Positions 1-9,560 are shown, numbered from the stretch's first letter. The stretch is DNA of 27,314 bases from CALISC01 sp963545195 (GCA_963545195.1 CAUUIA010000008.1:1-27314), one strand, 5' to 3'. Numbers and translations: made by a program. Notes: a model not told the origin generated them from the sequence alone.

Positions 1-1
1 T

Positions 2-97
2 TTAACACAACAGTTTAAAATCTCTGGAAAACATTTGCAAGTGTAAAAGTCGGGTGATGTGGCAGATAAACTTGCAAAAGAAGCACTATTAAAATAA
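2..97 (+). pseudogene. Decayed 3' end of an RNase H-like gene (partial)
   Basis: The frame ending at TAA 95-97 reads SGDVADKLAKEALLK, which resembles the C-terminus of type 1 RNase H (family pattern H-S-G-D...N-E..A-D-x-L-A-K-E-A). Upstream in the same frame is KHLQV followed by a TAA at 44-46, and the usual residues between GD and ADKLAKEA, including N-E, are missing. Frame 1 reads SVKVG just before this point, so a frameshift plus a small deletion is also possible. The region is followed by a terminator at 115-154, as expected for a gene end. The rest of the gene lies outside the window, so I cannot tell whether a working copy exists. Similarity is by eye only. Confidence 0.4.
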
Positions 98-114
98 TTT
101 CAATTAATAGTTAT

Positions 115-154
115 AAACTGCTGTGTTTACATGAAAAAACACAGCAGTTTTTTT
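115..154 (+). terminator. Rho-independent terminator
   Basis: A perfect 14-bp stem (115-128 with 137-150, core ACTGCTGTGTTT) has an 8-nt loop and a T7 tract at 148-154. It closes the transcription unit that enters from the left edge. Confidence 0.9.
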
Positions 155-244
155 ATTTTCTATGGTTTTTTTAGTGTGAATTTTTGCAGAAAAAACTGAT
201 TTTTAAAGTTTTTTAAAAATATTTAGAAAATTTTATGTAAACGC

Positions 245-273
245 TTACAAAATCGTTATATATAGAATATAAT
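245..273 (+). promoter_or_regulatory. Sigma-A type promoter of the 318-5132 lipoprotein
   Basis: TTACAA (245-250), a 17-bp spacer and TATAAT (268-273) give a near-consensus promoter with a predicted start near 280. The transcript would begin with a short GGCCG-acaa-CGGCC hairpin (289-302) just ahead of the ribosome binding site. This start excludes the in-frame GTG at 276 as the translation start. Confidence 0.75.
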
Positions 274-317
274 AAGTGTATGAATTGAGGCCGACAACGG
301 CCAGAAAAGGGGTAAAT

Positions 318-3300
318 ATGAAAACAAGCACTAAAGCAAATAAATTGTTTTCAACAGTCTTGAAAATATTTGCAATCACTGCTTTAACACTAGGTATTTT
401 TGCACTCATGTTTTCGTGCAAAACTACACCAAAGCCAAGTCCAGATCCAAAACCTACAGACCCGGATTTAACTCAATTGACAGTTCCAAGTGGAACAATT
501 GATAAAAACTTTGCACTAGACCGCAAAATTGGCAATTTTGACGTTACTTACGAAATTACAAAAGGTCAAAATGCAGCGAAAATTAAAGACGGCTACACTA
601 TTGAAGTTGTACAACAAGACGAAGATGTGGAAGTTACTCTAAAAGCAACTGCAGGTTCAGTATCAAAAGAATTTACTTTCACTGTTGCCAAAAAAGGTAC
701 GCAACCACAGCCAGAGCCAGAAACTCCAGAAAAACTACTTAAAAAACTTAAACTGCCAAAAACAGTTGACACAGACCTTGAATTGCCTAAAGAAATTGAA
801 GGCAAGACAGTAAACTGGACTTCATCTCACCCAGATGTTTTGAAAATCGAAGACGGCAAGGCAAAATACACAGCGCCAGAATCTACTACTGAGGTTACTT
901 TAACTGCTGAAATTGAAGGTAAAACTCGTGAGTTTAAAGTAAATGCGCAAGGCAACAAAGTTAGAATTACTTTTGCTAACCAAAAAAACCAAGTTCAAGA
1001 CGACATCCCTGCCCTTGAAGTTGCGCGTGGTTCAAACGTTGAACTTAGCCAATTGCCAAAAGAAGATAAATACGACAGTGCTGAACGCGGTGAGTTTTTA
1101 TACTGGCAAATCAGAAAAGGCAATAAGTTAGAACCCATTACTGAAGATGATTTAAAAAATCTTACACACGACCTTAAATTAGTTGCAAAAACTGCTGCCA
1201 AAGGTACACACCGTGTAGTTTTTAAGGGTAGAAACGGCCAAGAAATTTATCGTGGTACTTCAAAAGACGGCAAACCAGTTCAACTAAAAGACGTTGACTT
1301 TAAAACACTACTTGACTTAAAAGAAAACGAAACTTTAAAATGGTTGCCAGAAGACCAATTTAACTCACTTACTCAAGCCACTGTATTTACCCCCGAAATC
1401 ACTGTTCAAACTAAAAAAATCAATTTAACTTTCTACGACAAAGACAACACAACTGAATTAAGAAAATTAGAAGCCTTTCCTGGTAAGTTCGAGTTAAGTC
1501 AATACGAAGACTTATTTAAAGAAAAAAACATTAAATACGATTTTAGAGGTTGGTTAAATAAAACAACCAACGAACCTGCTGACATCAATAAGTTAACTGA
1601 AGACACAGAACTTGTGCCAAATATTGTTGAGTACACTGTTTTAGACGTTACTTTTAAAAACGAAGACGCAACAGACTTGGCAAAACTTCAAGTTAGAAAG
1701 AACTTCAACAGTTCAGACAAAGAATTGAAACAATGGAACTCACACTTCACAGCAAAAGACAAAAGAATTCCAAAAGTTCCTCAAAAAGAATTCCACTATG
1801 CTAAATGGTCACAAACCTTCCCACACGACTTTACTGAAACTACAGTAATTTACCCTGTCTACACAGAACACAAAAAAATTACCTATCGTTTCTTTATTGG
1901 TGCAACTGAACACAAAGTAGAAGGCCACGTTGGTCAACCAGTAACCCCGCCTGCAATACCTACAAAAGAAGGCTACACACAAGAATGGGTATTTAAAGAC
2001 ACAGGTAAAGCACTTGGCGAAAACGCTAAGTTTCAAAAAACACTAGACGGTCAAATCCTTGAAGTTAAGGAAACTTTAATTAAATACACCTTAACTTACA
2101 AGTCAGGAGACCAAACAATTCAAACTAAAGAGTTTGACGTAACTACAGAAACCTTTGATTTAATGGCTTTCCCAAATACTCCTGGCAAAATCTTTGAAGG
2201 TTGGTATAAAGAAGCAGACTTTCAAACCCAAATTACCAAAATTGAAAAAGGTACAGTTGGTGATATCACAGTTTACGCTAAACTAAAAGACTTTAGACCT
2301 ACTGTTAAATTTACTTTCACAGATGGCAGACAAGAACTTGTAAAAGAATACGCATACGGCCAAAAAATTGATTACCCTGAGTTTAGTAAAACTCCAGGCT
2401 ATGACTTTACTTGGTCTGAAACTCCTGAAAACGCAGAAAAAGACATTACTATTTCTGAAATTAAATCAGTTCACACTTACTCAATTACTTATCAAGGACT
2501 AGAAGGTGCTCAAAACTCACCTGACAACAAAACAACCTACACAGTTGAAAACAAAGTAGAGTTCAAACCTGCATTTAAAGAAAAACATAACTTTAAAAGA
2601 TGGATTGATACAGAAACAAACGAAGAAATTAAATCTACTGATGGTAAGTTTAAAGACTTAACTTTAAAGGCTGAATTTGAAGAGTCTAACTTTACTGCAA
2701 AACTTGAAGTTGTAAATCAAAATACAGTAACCTTAACTTTCACAGAAGACGCTGAACTTGCGGCTGCTATCGCTGACCCTAAATCAGTATTAGATGGTCT
2801 AGATATTCCAGACGCTTTTGATTTAAACAAGATTAAGATAACTTACTCAAATAAAGTGATGACCATTACTTTTGAAGAAGGATTTGTGAAAGCCGACTAT
2901 GTTAAGAAACTTTCATACACAGAAGGCGACGGATCTGGCGTAATTTACTCAAGATTCATGATTAAAGCAGCAAACATTAAAAATGCAGCAATGATGACTC
3001 TACCTGAAGTTCCTGCATTCTACTTAAAATCATCAGTACTAGAAGGCGACTTGCCTAAATGGGACAAAGTTCCTGTAAACACTGCGCTTTCTCAAGAACA
3101 AAAAGACGCAGAGCCACAGGCAACTCCACTTAAACACGAACTTACTTTAAAATACAACACCAAAGCACATGGTCAGCAAGAAGAGAAAAAACAATTTATT
3201 CACAACAGCAAAATTACCGATGAACTACTTACTCCAAAAGACATGCCAGGCTACCGTTTTGTTGGTTGGTATAAAGAAGATACTTTTACTACTAAAGTAG

Positions 3301-5132
3301 AGGCAAAAGACTTAACCGATACCAAAGCCGCAATTACTCTTTACGCAAAGTTTGAACTAATTACTTACCAAATCGAATACGTTGTGGACTCTAGAATTGA
3401 CCAAGTTCAAAACTCCAACCCAACTACCTACACTATAGAAAGCGAAGACATTAAGTTAACTAATCTTGAAAATGGCACAGGCTACACCTTTAATGGTTGG
3501 AATATTTCTGAAATTAAAAAAGGTAGCTTTGGCGACAAAGTAATTACTGCAGACATTCAAATCACTAAGTACAAAGCATATCTAGCTGGTGGCTCAATGT
3601 CTAGATTTACCTACGATGCTGCAAAAGACGCCTTAAAAGACTTAAATGTACAAACTGACACAGATGGTGATTATGTTAACTTCACTTACTTTGATGGCTT
3701 AGAATTAAAATCAGTTATAGACGCCCGCGAAGGCTACAACTTCAAACACTGGAGTTTAACAAAACATAAATCTGCAGATCCATACACAGAAGTTAAAGAC
3801 GGTAAAGTTCCAGCAAAATCAATTAGCCACGACATTGACTTGACAGTTGAACAAACTGAAAACTACCTACAGTTTAGTGATATACACGAAAAAACCGGTT
3901 CATTCCTTGCCAAAGTTACACAAATTTCAGATGTTCACGCAGGCAGCGATAATACAGGTGAATACCTAGACCTAGCACTAGTTGGTCAAAGTGGTAAATT
4001 CCTAGTCGCACAAGTTAGCAAAGACTTTGCTGCAAAAGTTGGCGAAATTGTGATTCTGGACTTTAAATCAGGTATATTTAAGGATACTAAATATCGCCGT
4101 ATTTTGATTAACGACGACAAAGAAAAGGATGAATTGAATGCAGATATCCGCAGATACTCAGGCGCAGAAAAAATTCAAGACAAAGCAGCCACTGAAATTC
4201 CTAACCTTAACATACTATGGAACACAGAAAGCGGTTCACTGGTTTCTCTAAAAAGTCAAGCTGTCAAAAAAGTTAAAGATGCATTCTATCTTGAAATTAA
4301 CAATAAACAATGTGTTGAATTAGTTGTATTAAATAACAACGCTAAAGCCTTACTTGCAGACGGCAAAGGTGTTCACATCAAAGACGCAGTTTATGGATAC
4401 TACTTAAATAAACGTGGTCTGTTTATCTTAAGTCAAAGTGGACTTGAATTAGACGCAGAATACGAAAAAAATCAAACTCGCGCAAAACTACAAGCAGAAT
4501 TAAAAGCATTCTTTGACTTAAAGAGTGAACTTCACTCAAGAGATGAAGTTAAGTTACCTGAAGAACTACACGGTCAAAAATTAACTTGGACATACACTCC
4601 TCAAGACATTTTAGATAAAGACAGTAAAGTAAAAACAGACGAAACACTTGACAACACTAAAGTAAAATTCAAAGCCACAGTTTCAGAAGGAATTTTGAAA
4701 GACGAAGTCTTTGAATACGAAGTTACCTACAAATACTTAAAAGAAGGCGAAGTTAATCCAGAAAAAACCGTTACATTTGAGTTTGATAGGCAAAAATTAA
4801 AAGAAAATACAGTAGATGGTGTGCAAGCAACTTTTTCTAAAAGTGGTAATACATATATTTACAGCGGTAAAATTAAACTTGGTTCTGGCAAAAAAGATGG
4901 TATTGTTTCTCTTTCCTTTGCTGGCTACAAGATTAAAAACATTACTTTAGTTTACGGCTCATCTAATGCTAAAGCTGGATATGGTTCTGTAAACGACGAT
5001 AATTTTGAAGGTCAAAATAAAGACCAAGACATCACAAAAACCTTTATATTCAAGCAATTAACCGATAAAATCAACATAAAAGCCAGAACAATTTACATCA
5101 GTTCATTTACTGTTGTGCTAATTCCTGCTTAA
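318..5132 (+). CDS. Giant lipoprotein with Ig-like, InlB-like and OB-like modules
   Basis: 1604-aa secreted protein of unknown function. I start it at ATG 318 (RBS AAAAGGGG, 5-6 nt spacing) because the promoter excludes the earlier GTG. A signal peptide with a hydrophobic core ends at a loose lipobox (MFSC), so it is probably lipid-anchored outside the membrane. Module order by eye: an Ig-like stretch; an atrophied-Ig (aBig_2-like) module at about 140-212 with the typical LPKEIEGKTVNWTSSHPD pattern; about ten InlB B-repeat-like units at about 215-1180 with recurrent F-x-G-W-Y motifs (EGWYKEAD, VGWYKEDT); two OB-like segments at about 1185-1265 and 1300-1395; a second aBig-like module at about 1392-1475; and a beta-rich C-terminal domain at about 1481-1604 of the kind often seen on secreted endonuclease proteins. 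No catalytic motif is visible. The neighbouring secreted endonuclease at 7278-9560 has the nuclease that this protein lacks. It ends at a bidirectional terminator. Confidence 0.85.
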   Translation: MKTSTKANKLFSTVLKIFAITALTLGIFALMFSCKTTPKPSPDPKPTDPDLTQLTVPSGTIDKNFALDRKIGNFDVTYEITKGQNAAKIKDGYTIEVVQQDEDVEVTLKATAGSVSKEFTFTVAKKGTQPQPEPETPEKLLKKLKLPKTVDTDLELPKEIEGKTVNWTSSHPDVLKIEDGKAKYTAPESTTEVTLTAEIEGKTREFKVNAQGNKVRITFANQKNQVQDDIPALEVARGSNVELSQLPKEDKYDSAERGEFLYWQIRKGNKLEPITEDDLKNLTHDLKLVAKTAAKGTHRVVFKGRNGQEIYRGTSKDGKPVQLKDVDFKTLLDLKENETLKWLPEDQFNSLTQATVFTPEITVQTKKINLTFYDKDNTTELRKLEAFPGKFELSQYEDLFKEKNIKYDFRGWLNKTTNEPADINKLTEDTELVPNIVEYTVLDVTFKNEDATDLAKLQVRKNFNSSDKELKQWNSHFTAKDKRIPKVPQKEFHYAKWSQTFPHDFTETTVIYPVYTEHKKITYRFFIGATEHKVEGHVGQPVTPPAIPTKEGYTQEWVFKDTGKALGENAKFQKTLDGQILEVKETLIKYTLTYKSGDQTIQTKEFDVTTETFDLMAFPNTPGKIFEGWYKEADFQTQITKIEKGTVGDITVYAKLKDFRPTVKFTFTDGRQELVKEYAYGQKIDYPEFSKTPGYDFTWSETPENAEKDITISEIKSVHTYSITYQGLEGAQNSPDNKTTYTVENKVEFKPAFKEKHNFKRWIDTETNEEIKSTDGKFKDLTLKAEFEESNFTAKLEVVNQNTVTLTFTEDAELAAAIADPKSVLDGLDIPDAFDLNKIKITYSNKVMTITFEEGFVKADYVKKLSYTEGDGSGVIYSRFMIKAANIKNAAMMTLPEVPAFYLKSSVLEGDLPKWDKVPVNTALSQEQKDAEPQATPLKHELTLKYNTKAHGQQEEKKQFIHNSKITDELLTPKDMPGYRFVGWYKEDTFTTKVEAKDLTDTKAAITLYAKFELITYQIEYVVDSRIDQVQNSNPTTYTIESEDIKLTNLENGTGYTFNGWNISEIKKGSFGDKVITADIQITKYKAYLAGGSMSRFTYDAAKDALKDLNVQTDTDGDYVNFTYFDGLELKSVIDAREGYNFKHWSLTKHKSADPYTEVKDGKVPAKSISHDIDLTVEQTENYLQFSDIHEKTGSFLAKVTQISDVHAGSDNTGEYLDLALVGQSGKFLVAQVSKDFAAKVGEIVILDFKSGIFKDTKYRRILINDDKEKDELNADIRRYSGAEKIQDKAATEIPNLNILWNTESGSLVSLKSQAVKKVKDAFYLEINNKQCVELVVLNNNAKALLADGKGVHIKDAVYGYYLNKRGLFILSQSGLELDAEYEKNQTRAKLQAELKAFFDLKSELHSRDEVKLPEELHGQKLTWTYTPQDILDKDSKVKTDETLDNTKVKFKATVSEGILKDEVFEYEVTYKYLKEGEVNPEKTVTFEFDRQKLKENTVDGVQATFSKSGNTYIYSGKIKLGSGKKDGIVSLSFAGYKIKNITLVYGSSNAKAGYGSVNDDNFEGQNKDQDITKTFIFKQLTDKINIKARTIYISSFTVVLIPA

Positions 5133-5158
5133 TCTAGATTAAACTGCTTACTAAAAAT

Positions 5159-5194
5159 AAAAATCCTTATCAATTTGATAAGGATTTTTATTTT
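5159..5194. terminator. Bidirectional terminator
   Basis: A perfect 14-bp stem (5159-5172 with 5176-5189, core AAAATCCTTATCA) has a 3-nt loop and A/T tracts on both sides. It lies between the convergent lipoprotein and trmL genes and can serve both. Confidence 0.88.
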
Positions 5195-5203
5195 GCTTAA
5201 TTT

Positions 5204-5716
5204 CTATTTTTCTAAAAAATCACTACCTTTAAAGCATTCAGGCTCTAATTTCTCCATTTCAGGAAAATTTATTTTTTCAGCCCAAAAATAGCCAACTATT
5301 GCCACGGTATTTGCGAGATTTAAAGAGCGGACATGTCTAGACATTGGAATTCTAAAACACGCGTCTAAATTGTTTTTTAAAATTTCTTTATCAATCCCTG
5401 TAGTTTCTTTGCCAAACATCAAATAAACTGGTTTATCTGACTTAAAGTCAAGGTCAGTGTAGCACTGCTTTGCGTAACGAGAAAGATAGTAAATTTGCGC
5501 GGGGTTATTTCGTTTTAAGAAATTGCCGTAGTCTAGGTAAAAAGTAACACGGCTAAACTGACGGTAGTCAAGCGCAGCTCTTCGCATTCTTGCGTCGTTT
5601 ATGTCAAAGCCAGTTGGGCAAATGATATGCAGATGAGCATTTAAGGCTACACAAGTTCGCATAATGTTTCCAACGTTTTCAGGAATTAGCGGTTCAAATA
5701 ATACTATATTAAGCAT
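5204..5716 (-). CDS. trmL: tRNA (cytidine/uridine-34 2'-O)-methyltransferase TrmL
   Basis: 170-aa SPOUT-class methyltransferase, a typical TrmL length. The family 2'-O-methylates the wobble nucleotide of tRNA-Leu isoacceptors using S-adenosylmethionine in the cytoplasm. Visible motifs: the N-terminal NIVLFEPLIPENVGNIMRTC; LMFGKETTGI near residue 105-115; and the C-terminal IPMSRHVRSLNLANTVAIV, which forms the knotted cofactor pocket. The start codon lies inside the end of pncB (8-bp overlap), so the two genes are probably co-transcribed and translationally coupled. It stops at TAG and is followed by the shared terminator. Function by family recognition is secure; the exact tRNA target is inferred. 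Confidence 0.93.
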   Translation of the reverse strand: MLNIVLFEPLIPENVGNIMRTCVALNAHLHIICPTGFDINDARMRRAALDYRQFSRVTFYLDYGNFLKRNNPAQIYYLSRYAKQCYTDLDFKSDKPVYLMFGKETTGIDKEILKNNLDACFRIPMSRHVRSLNLANTVAIVGYFWAEKINFPEMEKLEPECFKGSDFLEK

Positions 5717-7133
5717 TGCGACCTACCTTGTTTAGAAGTTTAGTTTGCAAGTCTTTTAATGACGCCGTGATATCTACATAAAAAGGATGCGGGTTGCTTA
5801 GTCTCAAAACCTCTGGCCAAACTTCTTTAAATTGAGTGTCTAGTCTTTTTCTTGCTTTTCTAAGAGTGTCTTTAACTAAAATTTCACCATATTTAAAAAC
5901 CAGCGTGCGTACAGGTATTAACTTACAATCCTTTAAACTTAATTTAGTCTGTAGGTCAGACAGTGCATATACTGATGTCTCTTGTCCTAAATTTTCGTCT
6001 TTTAAGGCAATTAAATCACCAATTGCTTTTTCATCTTTATAAATTCTAAAAACTTCTTTTACACCAGGAAGGGTAGTTTTTTCAGCAGTCGCAGAAACTT
6101 TAATCTTAGGAACTACCACTCCGTTTTCCGTGGTAGCTGCTAGTTTATAGACAGCTCCAAGCACGGGTTGTGAACTTGAAGTAATCAGTCTTTCACCAAC
6201 TCCAAACAAATCTACCTTTGCACCTTGATTGGTAAGTAAGTCAGTAATAATGTATTCATCTAGTGAGTTGGTTGCACAAATTTTGACAAAACTCATGCCA
6301 GCGCTATCTAGTTTATTTCTGATTTGCTTAGAAAGGTAAGCGATATCTCCGCTGTCTATTCTAACTGACTGGACTTTTAAACCTTGCTTGTCTAAAACTT
6401 CTTTTTGAAGTTTAATGACATTTTTAAGACCAGATCCTAAAGTTGAGTAAGTATCAATAAGCAAACTAATGTTTCCAGGGTTATGTGTAGCCCAAGTTAA
6501 AAATGCTGTGTATTCATCTCTAAAGGCTTGAACATAGGAGTGCGCCATAGTACCAACTACCGGAATTTTGTTGTCTTTACCTGCCAAAACATTGGAAGTT
6601 GCAAGAGCACCTGCTAAGTAAGCCGCACGTGCTCCTTTAATTGCTGCACTACTTGAGTGCGCACGTCTGGTGCCAAACTCAAAAACCGCGCGGCCTTTTG
6701 CGGCTTTCACAATTCTGGCGGCCTTGGTTGCAATTAAAGTTTCAAAGTTAATTGAGTTTAAAATAAAAGCCTCTACTAACTGACATTCAACCAAGGTGCC
6801 TTTTATTGTCATAATTGGTTCTTTTGCAAAAACTAAATTACCTTCTAAAAAAGAGTAGACTTCGCCTCTAAACTTAAATTCTTTTAAATACGACAAAAAT
6901 TCGGGTGCAAAAATTCCAAGGCTAGCTAAGTATTTTAGTTCGTCTGCTTTAAAGCGGACTTGTTTTAAAAACTTTAGAGTAGTTTCAATTCCTGAAAATA
7001 CAGCGTATCCCCCGTTTTCCGGCATATTTCTAAAAAACACATCAAAATACACAATTTCTTCGTGTTTATTGGCTAAAAAATAAGAATTTGCCATGGTTAA
7101 GGCATACAGATCACAAAACAGTCCACTTTTCAT
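5709..7133 (-). CDS. pncB: Nicotinate phosphoribosyltransferase
   Basis: NAPRTase (about 474 aa) joins nicotinate and PRPP, with ATP hydrolysis, to give nicotinate mononucleotide, the entry step of Preiss-Handler NAD salvage. Visible: the N-terminal GLFCDLYALTMANSYF; FEFGTRRAHS near residue 150; GTMAHSYVQAF with the histidine that is phosphorylated in this family; and IRIDSGDI-like VRIDSGDIAYLSKQIR, which forms part of the phosphoribosyl site. I start at ATG 7133 because AGGTG lies 5 nt upstream; a GTG two codons earlier (7139) overlaps that site. It is the first gene of a two-gene operon with trmL (8-bp overlap). A weak promoter (TATACT, reverse strand, 7183-7188) may lie upstream. Dependence on imported nicotinate would fit a host-associated lifestyle, but no de novo NAD genes can be assessed here. 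Confidence 0.95.
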   Translation of the reverse strand: MKSGLFCDLYALTMANSYFLANKHEEIVYFDVFFRNMPENGGYAVFSGIETTLKFLKQVRFKADELKYLASLGIFAPEFLSYLKEFKFRGEVYSFLEGNLVFAKEPIMTIKGTLVECQLVEAFILNSINFETLIATKAARIVKAAKGRAVFEFGTRRAHSSSAAIKGARAAYLAGALATSNVLAGKDNKIPVVGTMAHSYVQAFRDEYTAFLTWATHNPGNISLLIDTYSTLGSGLKNVIKLQKEVLDKQGLKVQSVRIDSGDIAYLSKQIRNKLDSAGMSFVKICATNSLDEYIITDLLTNQGAKVDLFGVGERLITSSSQPVLGAVYKLAATTENGVVVPKIKVSATAEKTTLPGVKEVFRIYKDEKAIGDLIALKDENLGQETSVYALSDLQTKLSLKDCKLIPVRTLVFKYGEILVKDTLRKARKRLDTQFKEVWPEVLRLSNPHPFYVDITASLKDLQTKLLNKVGRNA

Positions 7134-7243
7134 ACACACCTGCTTTCTTTTAAATTCAATTAAAAAAATAAATATCTATTTAAAGTATAGCACTTAAAAA
7201 CCTAGTTTTCATGCATATTTTTGCTAAGGACTTTAGCCAAACT

Positions 7244-7252
7244 TGATATAAT
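7244..7252 (+). promoter_or_regulatory. Extended -10 promoter of the endonuclease lipoprotein
   Basis: TGATATAAT matches the extended -10 form (TG-n-TATAAT). No good -35 is found at 16-18 bp; the nearest is TTGCTA at 7221-7226, with a 20-bp spacer. The RBS AAAGAGG at 7265-7271 lies 6 nt before ATG 7278. Confidence 0.6.
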
Positions 7253-7277
7253 TATAGATGAGTAAAAGAGGTTTCAA

Positions 7278-9560
7278 ATGAGTATTTTTAAAAAATTTTT
7301 TATCTTGTTTATATCTATTATCTCTGTGTTTTCACTATACGCTTGTAAAATTCAAATAGAAACTTTAAAAGATGTGTTAATTGAAAAAACTAAATATGAA
7401 TTTACAAAACCAGACAAAGACCGTCTAAAAATTACTAAACCTTTTAAAATTAAAAACTCAATTTTAGAAGCGGGTACTTACCAAGGTAAGCCAATTTCAG
7501 TAATTTATCAGCTAAAAGACAAATCTAATGAAAAATATTTCCAAATCGTTGGCAATCGTGTCAATGTTTTGCAGCCAGATGATGGTAGAGACCGAATTAT
7601 TTCAATTGTTGCCAAAATCACTTTTGACAACACAAACTCATTTGAATACGAACTGCGCTTTAAAGTTCTGCCAACTCAAGGTGATTTTTACACAATCACG
7701 CTACCTGCAGAAGTCAATATTACAACACCTGGTATCAATCTAAACCAAGTTAGACACAACACCGAAGTTGAGTTTGAAGTTACTGTGCCTAAAGGTAAAG
7801 AAGTGTCAACATTTAAAATCAACGGCGATGACTGGACTGATGCTTTAATTGACAACAAATTGAAATATACAGTTACTGAAAACATTACTGTTTCAGTTGA
7901 GTTTAAAGAAAACACTCAAGACCCCTCAGAAACTGAATACGAAGTTGTATATGATAGCGCTAATTTAACTTTAAAATCAGGAGAACTTACTGCTGAAAAC
8001 AAAGCACAAAAGGGTGCTGAACTGGAGTTTGAAATTAAACAAATTCCTGGCAAAACTTTTGAAAAACTAATAATTAATGAAGAAGATAAAACTAACCTAG
8101 TTCAAGGAAACAAGTTTACAATTAGAGTAAACAAAAAAACTACTTTAGATGTGATTTACAAAACTAACGGCTCTGACCCTGAACCCGAAAATTATTCAGT
8201 TAACTACAACAGCGCACACCTTAATTTAACTGAAGGAACAATTAGTGCTGACAACAAGGCTAAAAAAGGTGAAATGCTGGAGTTTGAAATTAAAAAATTA
8301 CCAGGTAAAACCTTTAAAAAATTAACCATTAACGGTATAGACAAAACTCATTTAGTTGAAAACAATAAGTTTAAACTCACTGTAAACCAAGCAACTAATA
8401 TTGAAGTAGATTACAAAAACGCAGAGACTTACGATGTTAACTTCCAAAACTCAGAACTAAGCCTGCTAAGTGGCCAACTAAATAGCAACAAAGCCGAAAA
8501 AGGTGCCATACTTAAGTTTGCTGTTAAAACTAAGCCAAACTACCATGTTAAATCGTTGTTAATAAACGGTCAAGACAAAACTGCTTTAATTAACAAATAC
8601 AACACTTTTGAAATTCAAGTCAAAAGCAACTTGACCTTAGAAGTTAAATACGAAAAATCAATTGAGCCTGAGGCAAAACACGACGGCTTTAGACGAGCAA
8701 ACACTGCTATTCTTTCTGAAAATGCAAAAAAATACTATCAAGGAATTAACTTCAATACTGAAAACCCTGCTGAACTTCTAGGACAACTTAGAGAACTGAC
8801 TGTACGTAAACACACCAATGTTGTTAATTACAGGTATGCTAAGAAACTTGGTGAAATTGATAAACTAGATAACGGAAAGGCTTGGTCAATTTACGACAGC
8901 ATAGAATACTCAACTAGTTGGGGAAACAAAGGTATACCTTGGAATCGCGAGCACGTATGGCCAAACAGTTATATGGGAACTCAAGAACATGCTGGAGATA
9001 GTAGTAAAGGAATTGATTCTGATCTACATAATTTACGTGTTTTGACGAATAATCTAAACAGTAAACGCAATAACTCATACTATAGAGATGGTTCAGGCAC
9101 TGGCGATGGCAACGCTACTTGGTTTTACCCAGGTGATGCTCACATTGGTGATGTTTCCAGAATTCTTGCCTATATGTTAGTGCGATATGATTGGCTAAAA
9201 GTTACTACTGAAAAACCAGGTAAAAATGCGTACTTCAAAAACAATGGTAATTCAGAAATTGAAGGAAAAAAACGCGCTAAAATTGGCGATGTTCGCAACT
9301 TTATTAAATTCCACACTAAAGACCCAGTCACTGTCTTTGAACAAAACCGCAACGAAAGAATTGCCCGTATTCAAGGCAACCGCAACCCTTTTATAGACTT
9401 TCCTCAGTTTACCGAAATTATTTTTAGACACTACATGCAACTTGCCAATATTTCTTTAATCAATCAAACTATTGAAAAACAAATTGACTTTTTTATTAGT
9501 TCTATTCACCAGATTCAACAAAACTACTTTAATCAAAGTAAGCAAAATATTTTTGCTTAA
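7278..9560 (+). CDS. Secreted endonuclease I lipoprotein with InlB-like repeats
   Basis: 760-aa extracellular nuclease. The signal peptide ends in a clear lipobox (LYAC, Cys 23). After a short linker domain come four related units of about 80 aa (about 140-218, 219-303, 305-382, 384-460) with recurring KGAELEFEIK, LIINGxDKT and TLDVxY patterns, like divergent InlB B-repeats. The C-terminal domain (about 465-715) is endonuclease I (EndA/Bsn family): WNREHVWPNS with catalytic His559, DLHNLR (582-587), GDVSRILAYMLVRYDW, and QGNRNPFIDFP around residues 699-708. These conserved motifs look intact, so non-specific DNA/RNA cleavage outside the cell is likely, probably for nucleotide scavenging or degradation of extracellular DNA. 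The repeats probably hold the nuclease away from the membrane (inference). It has its own promoter and terminator. Confidence 0.92.
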   Translation: MSIFKKFFILFISIISVFSLYACKIQIETLKDVLIEKTKYEFTKPDKDRLKITKPFKIKNSILEAGTYQGKPISVIYQLKDKSNEKYFQIVGNRVNVLQPDDGRDRIISIVAKITFDNTNSFEYELRFKVLPTQGDFYTITLPAEVNITTPGINLNQVRHNTEVEFEVTVPKGKEVSTFKINGDDWTDALIDNKLKYTVTENITVSVEFKENTQDPSETEYEVVYDSANLTLKSGELTAENKAQKGAELEFEIKQIPGKTFEKLIINEEDKTNLVQGNKFTIRVNKKTTLDVIYKTNGSDPEPENYSVNYNSAHLNLTEGTISADNKAKKGEMLEFEIKKLPGKTFKKLTINGIDKTHLVENNKFKLTVNQATNIEVDYKNAETYDVNFQNSELSLLSGQLNSNKAEKGAILKFAVKTKPNYHVKSLLINGQDKTALINKYNTFEIQVKSNLTLEVKYEKSIEPEAKHDGFRRANTAILSENAKKYYQGINFNTENPAELLGQLRELTVRKHTNVVNYRYAKKLGEIDKLDNGKAWSIYDSIEYSTSWGNKGIPWNREHVWPNSYMGTQEHAGDSSKGIDSDLHNLRVLTNNLNSKRNNSYYRDGSGTGDGNATWFYPGDAHIGDVSRILAYMLVRYDWLKVTTEKPGKNAYFKNNGNSEIEGKKRAKIGDVRNFIKFHTKDPVTVFEQNRNERIARIQGNRNPFIDFPQFTEIIFRHYMQLANISLINQTIEKQIDFFISSIHQIQQNYFNQSKQNIFA

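Noticed and set aside
276..278. GTG start for the first lipoprotein
   Set aside because: It lies upstream of the predicted transcription start and would add 14 residues before a normal signal peptide; ATG 318 has the RBS.
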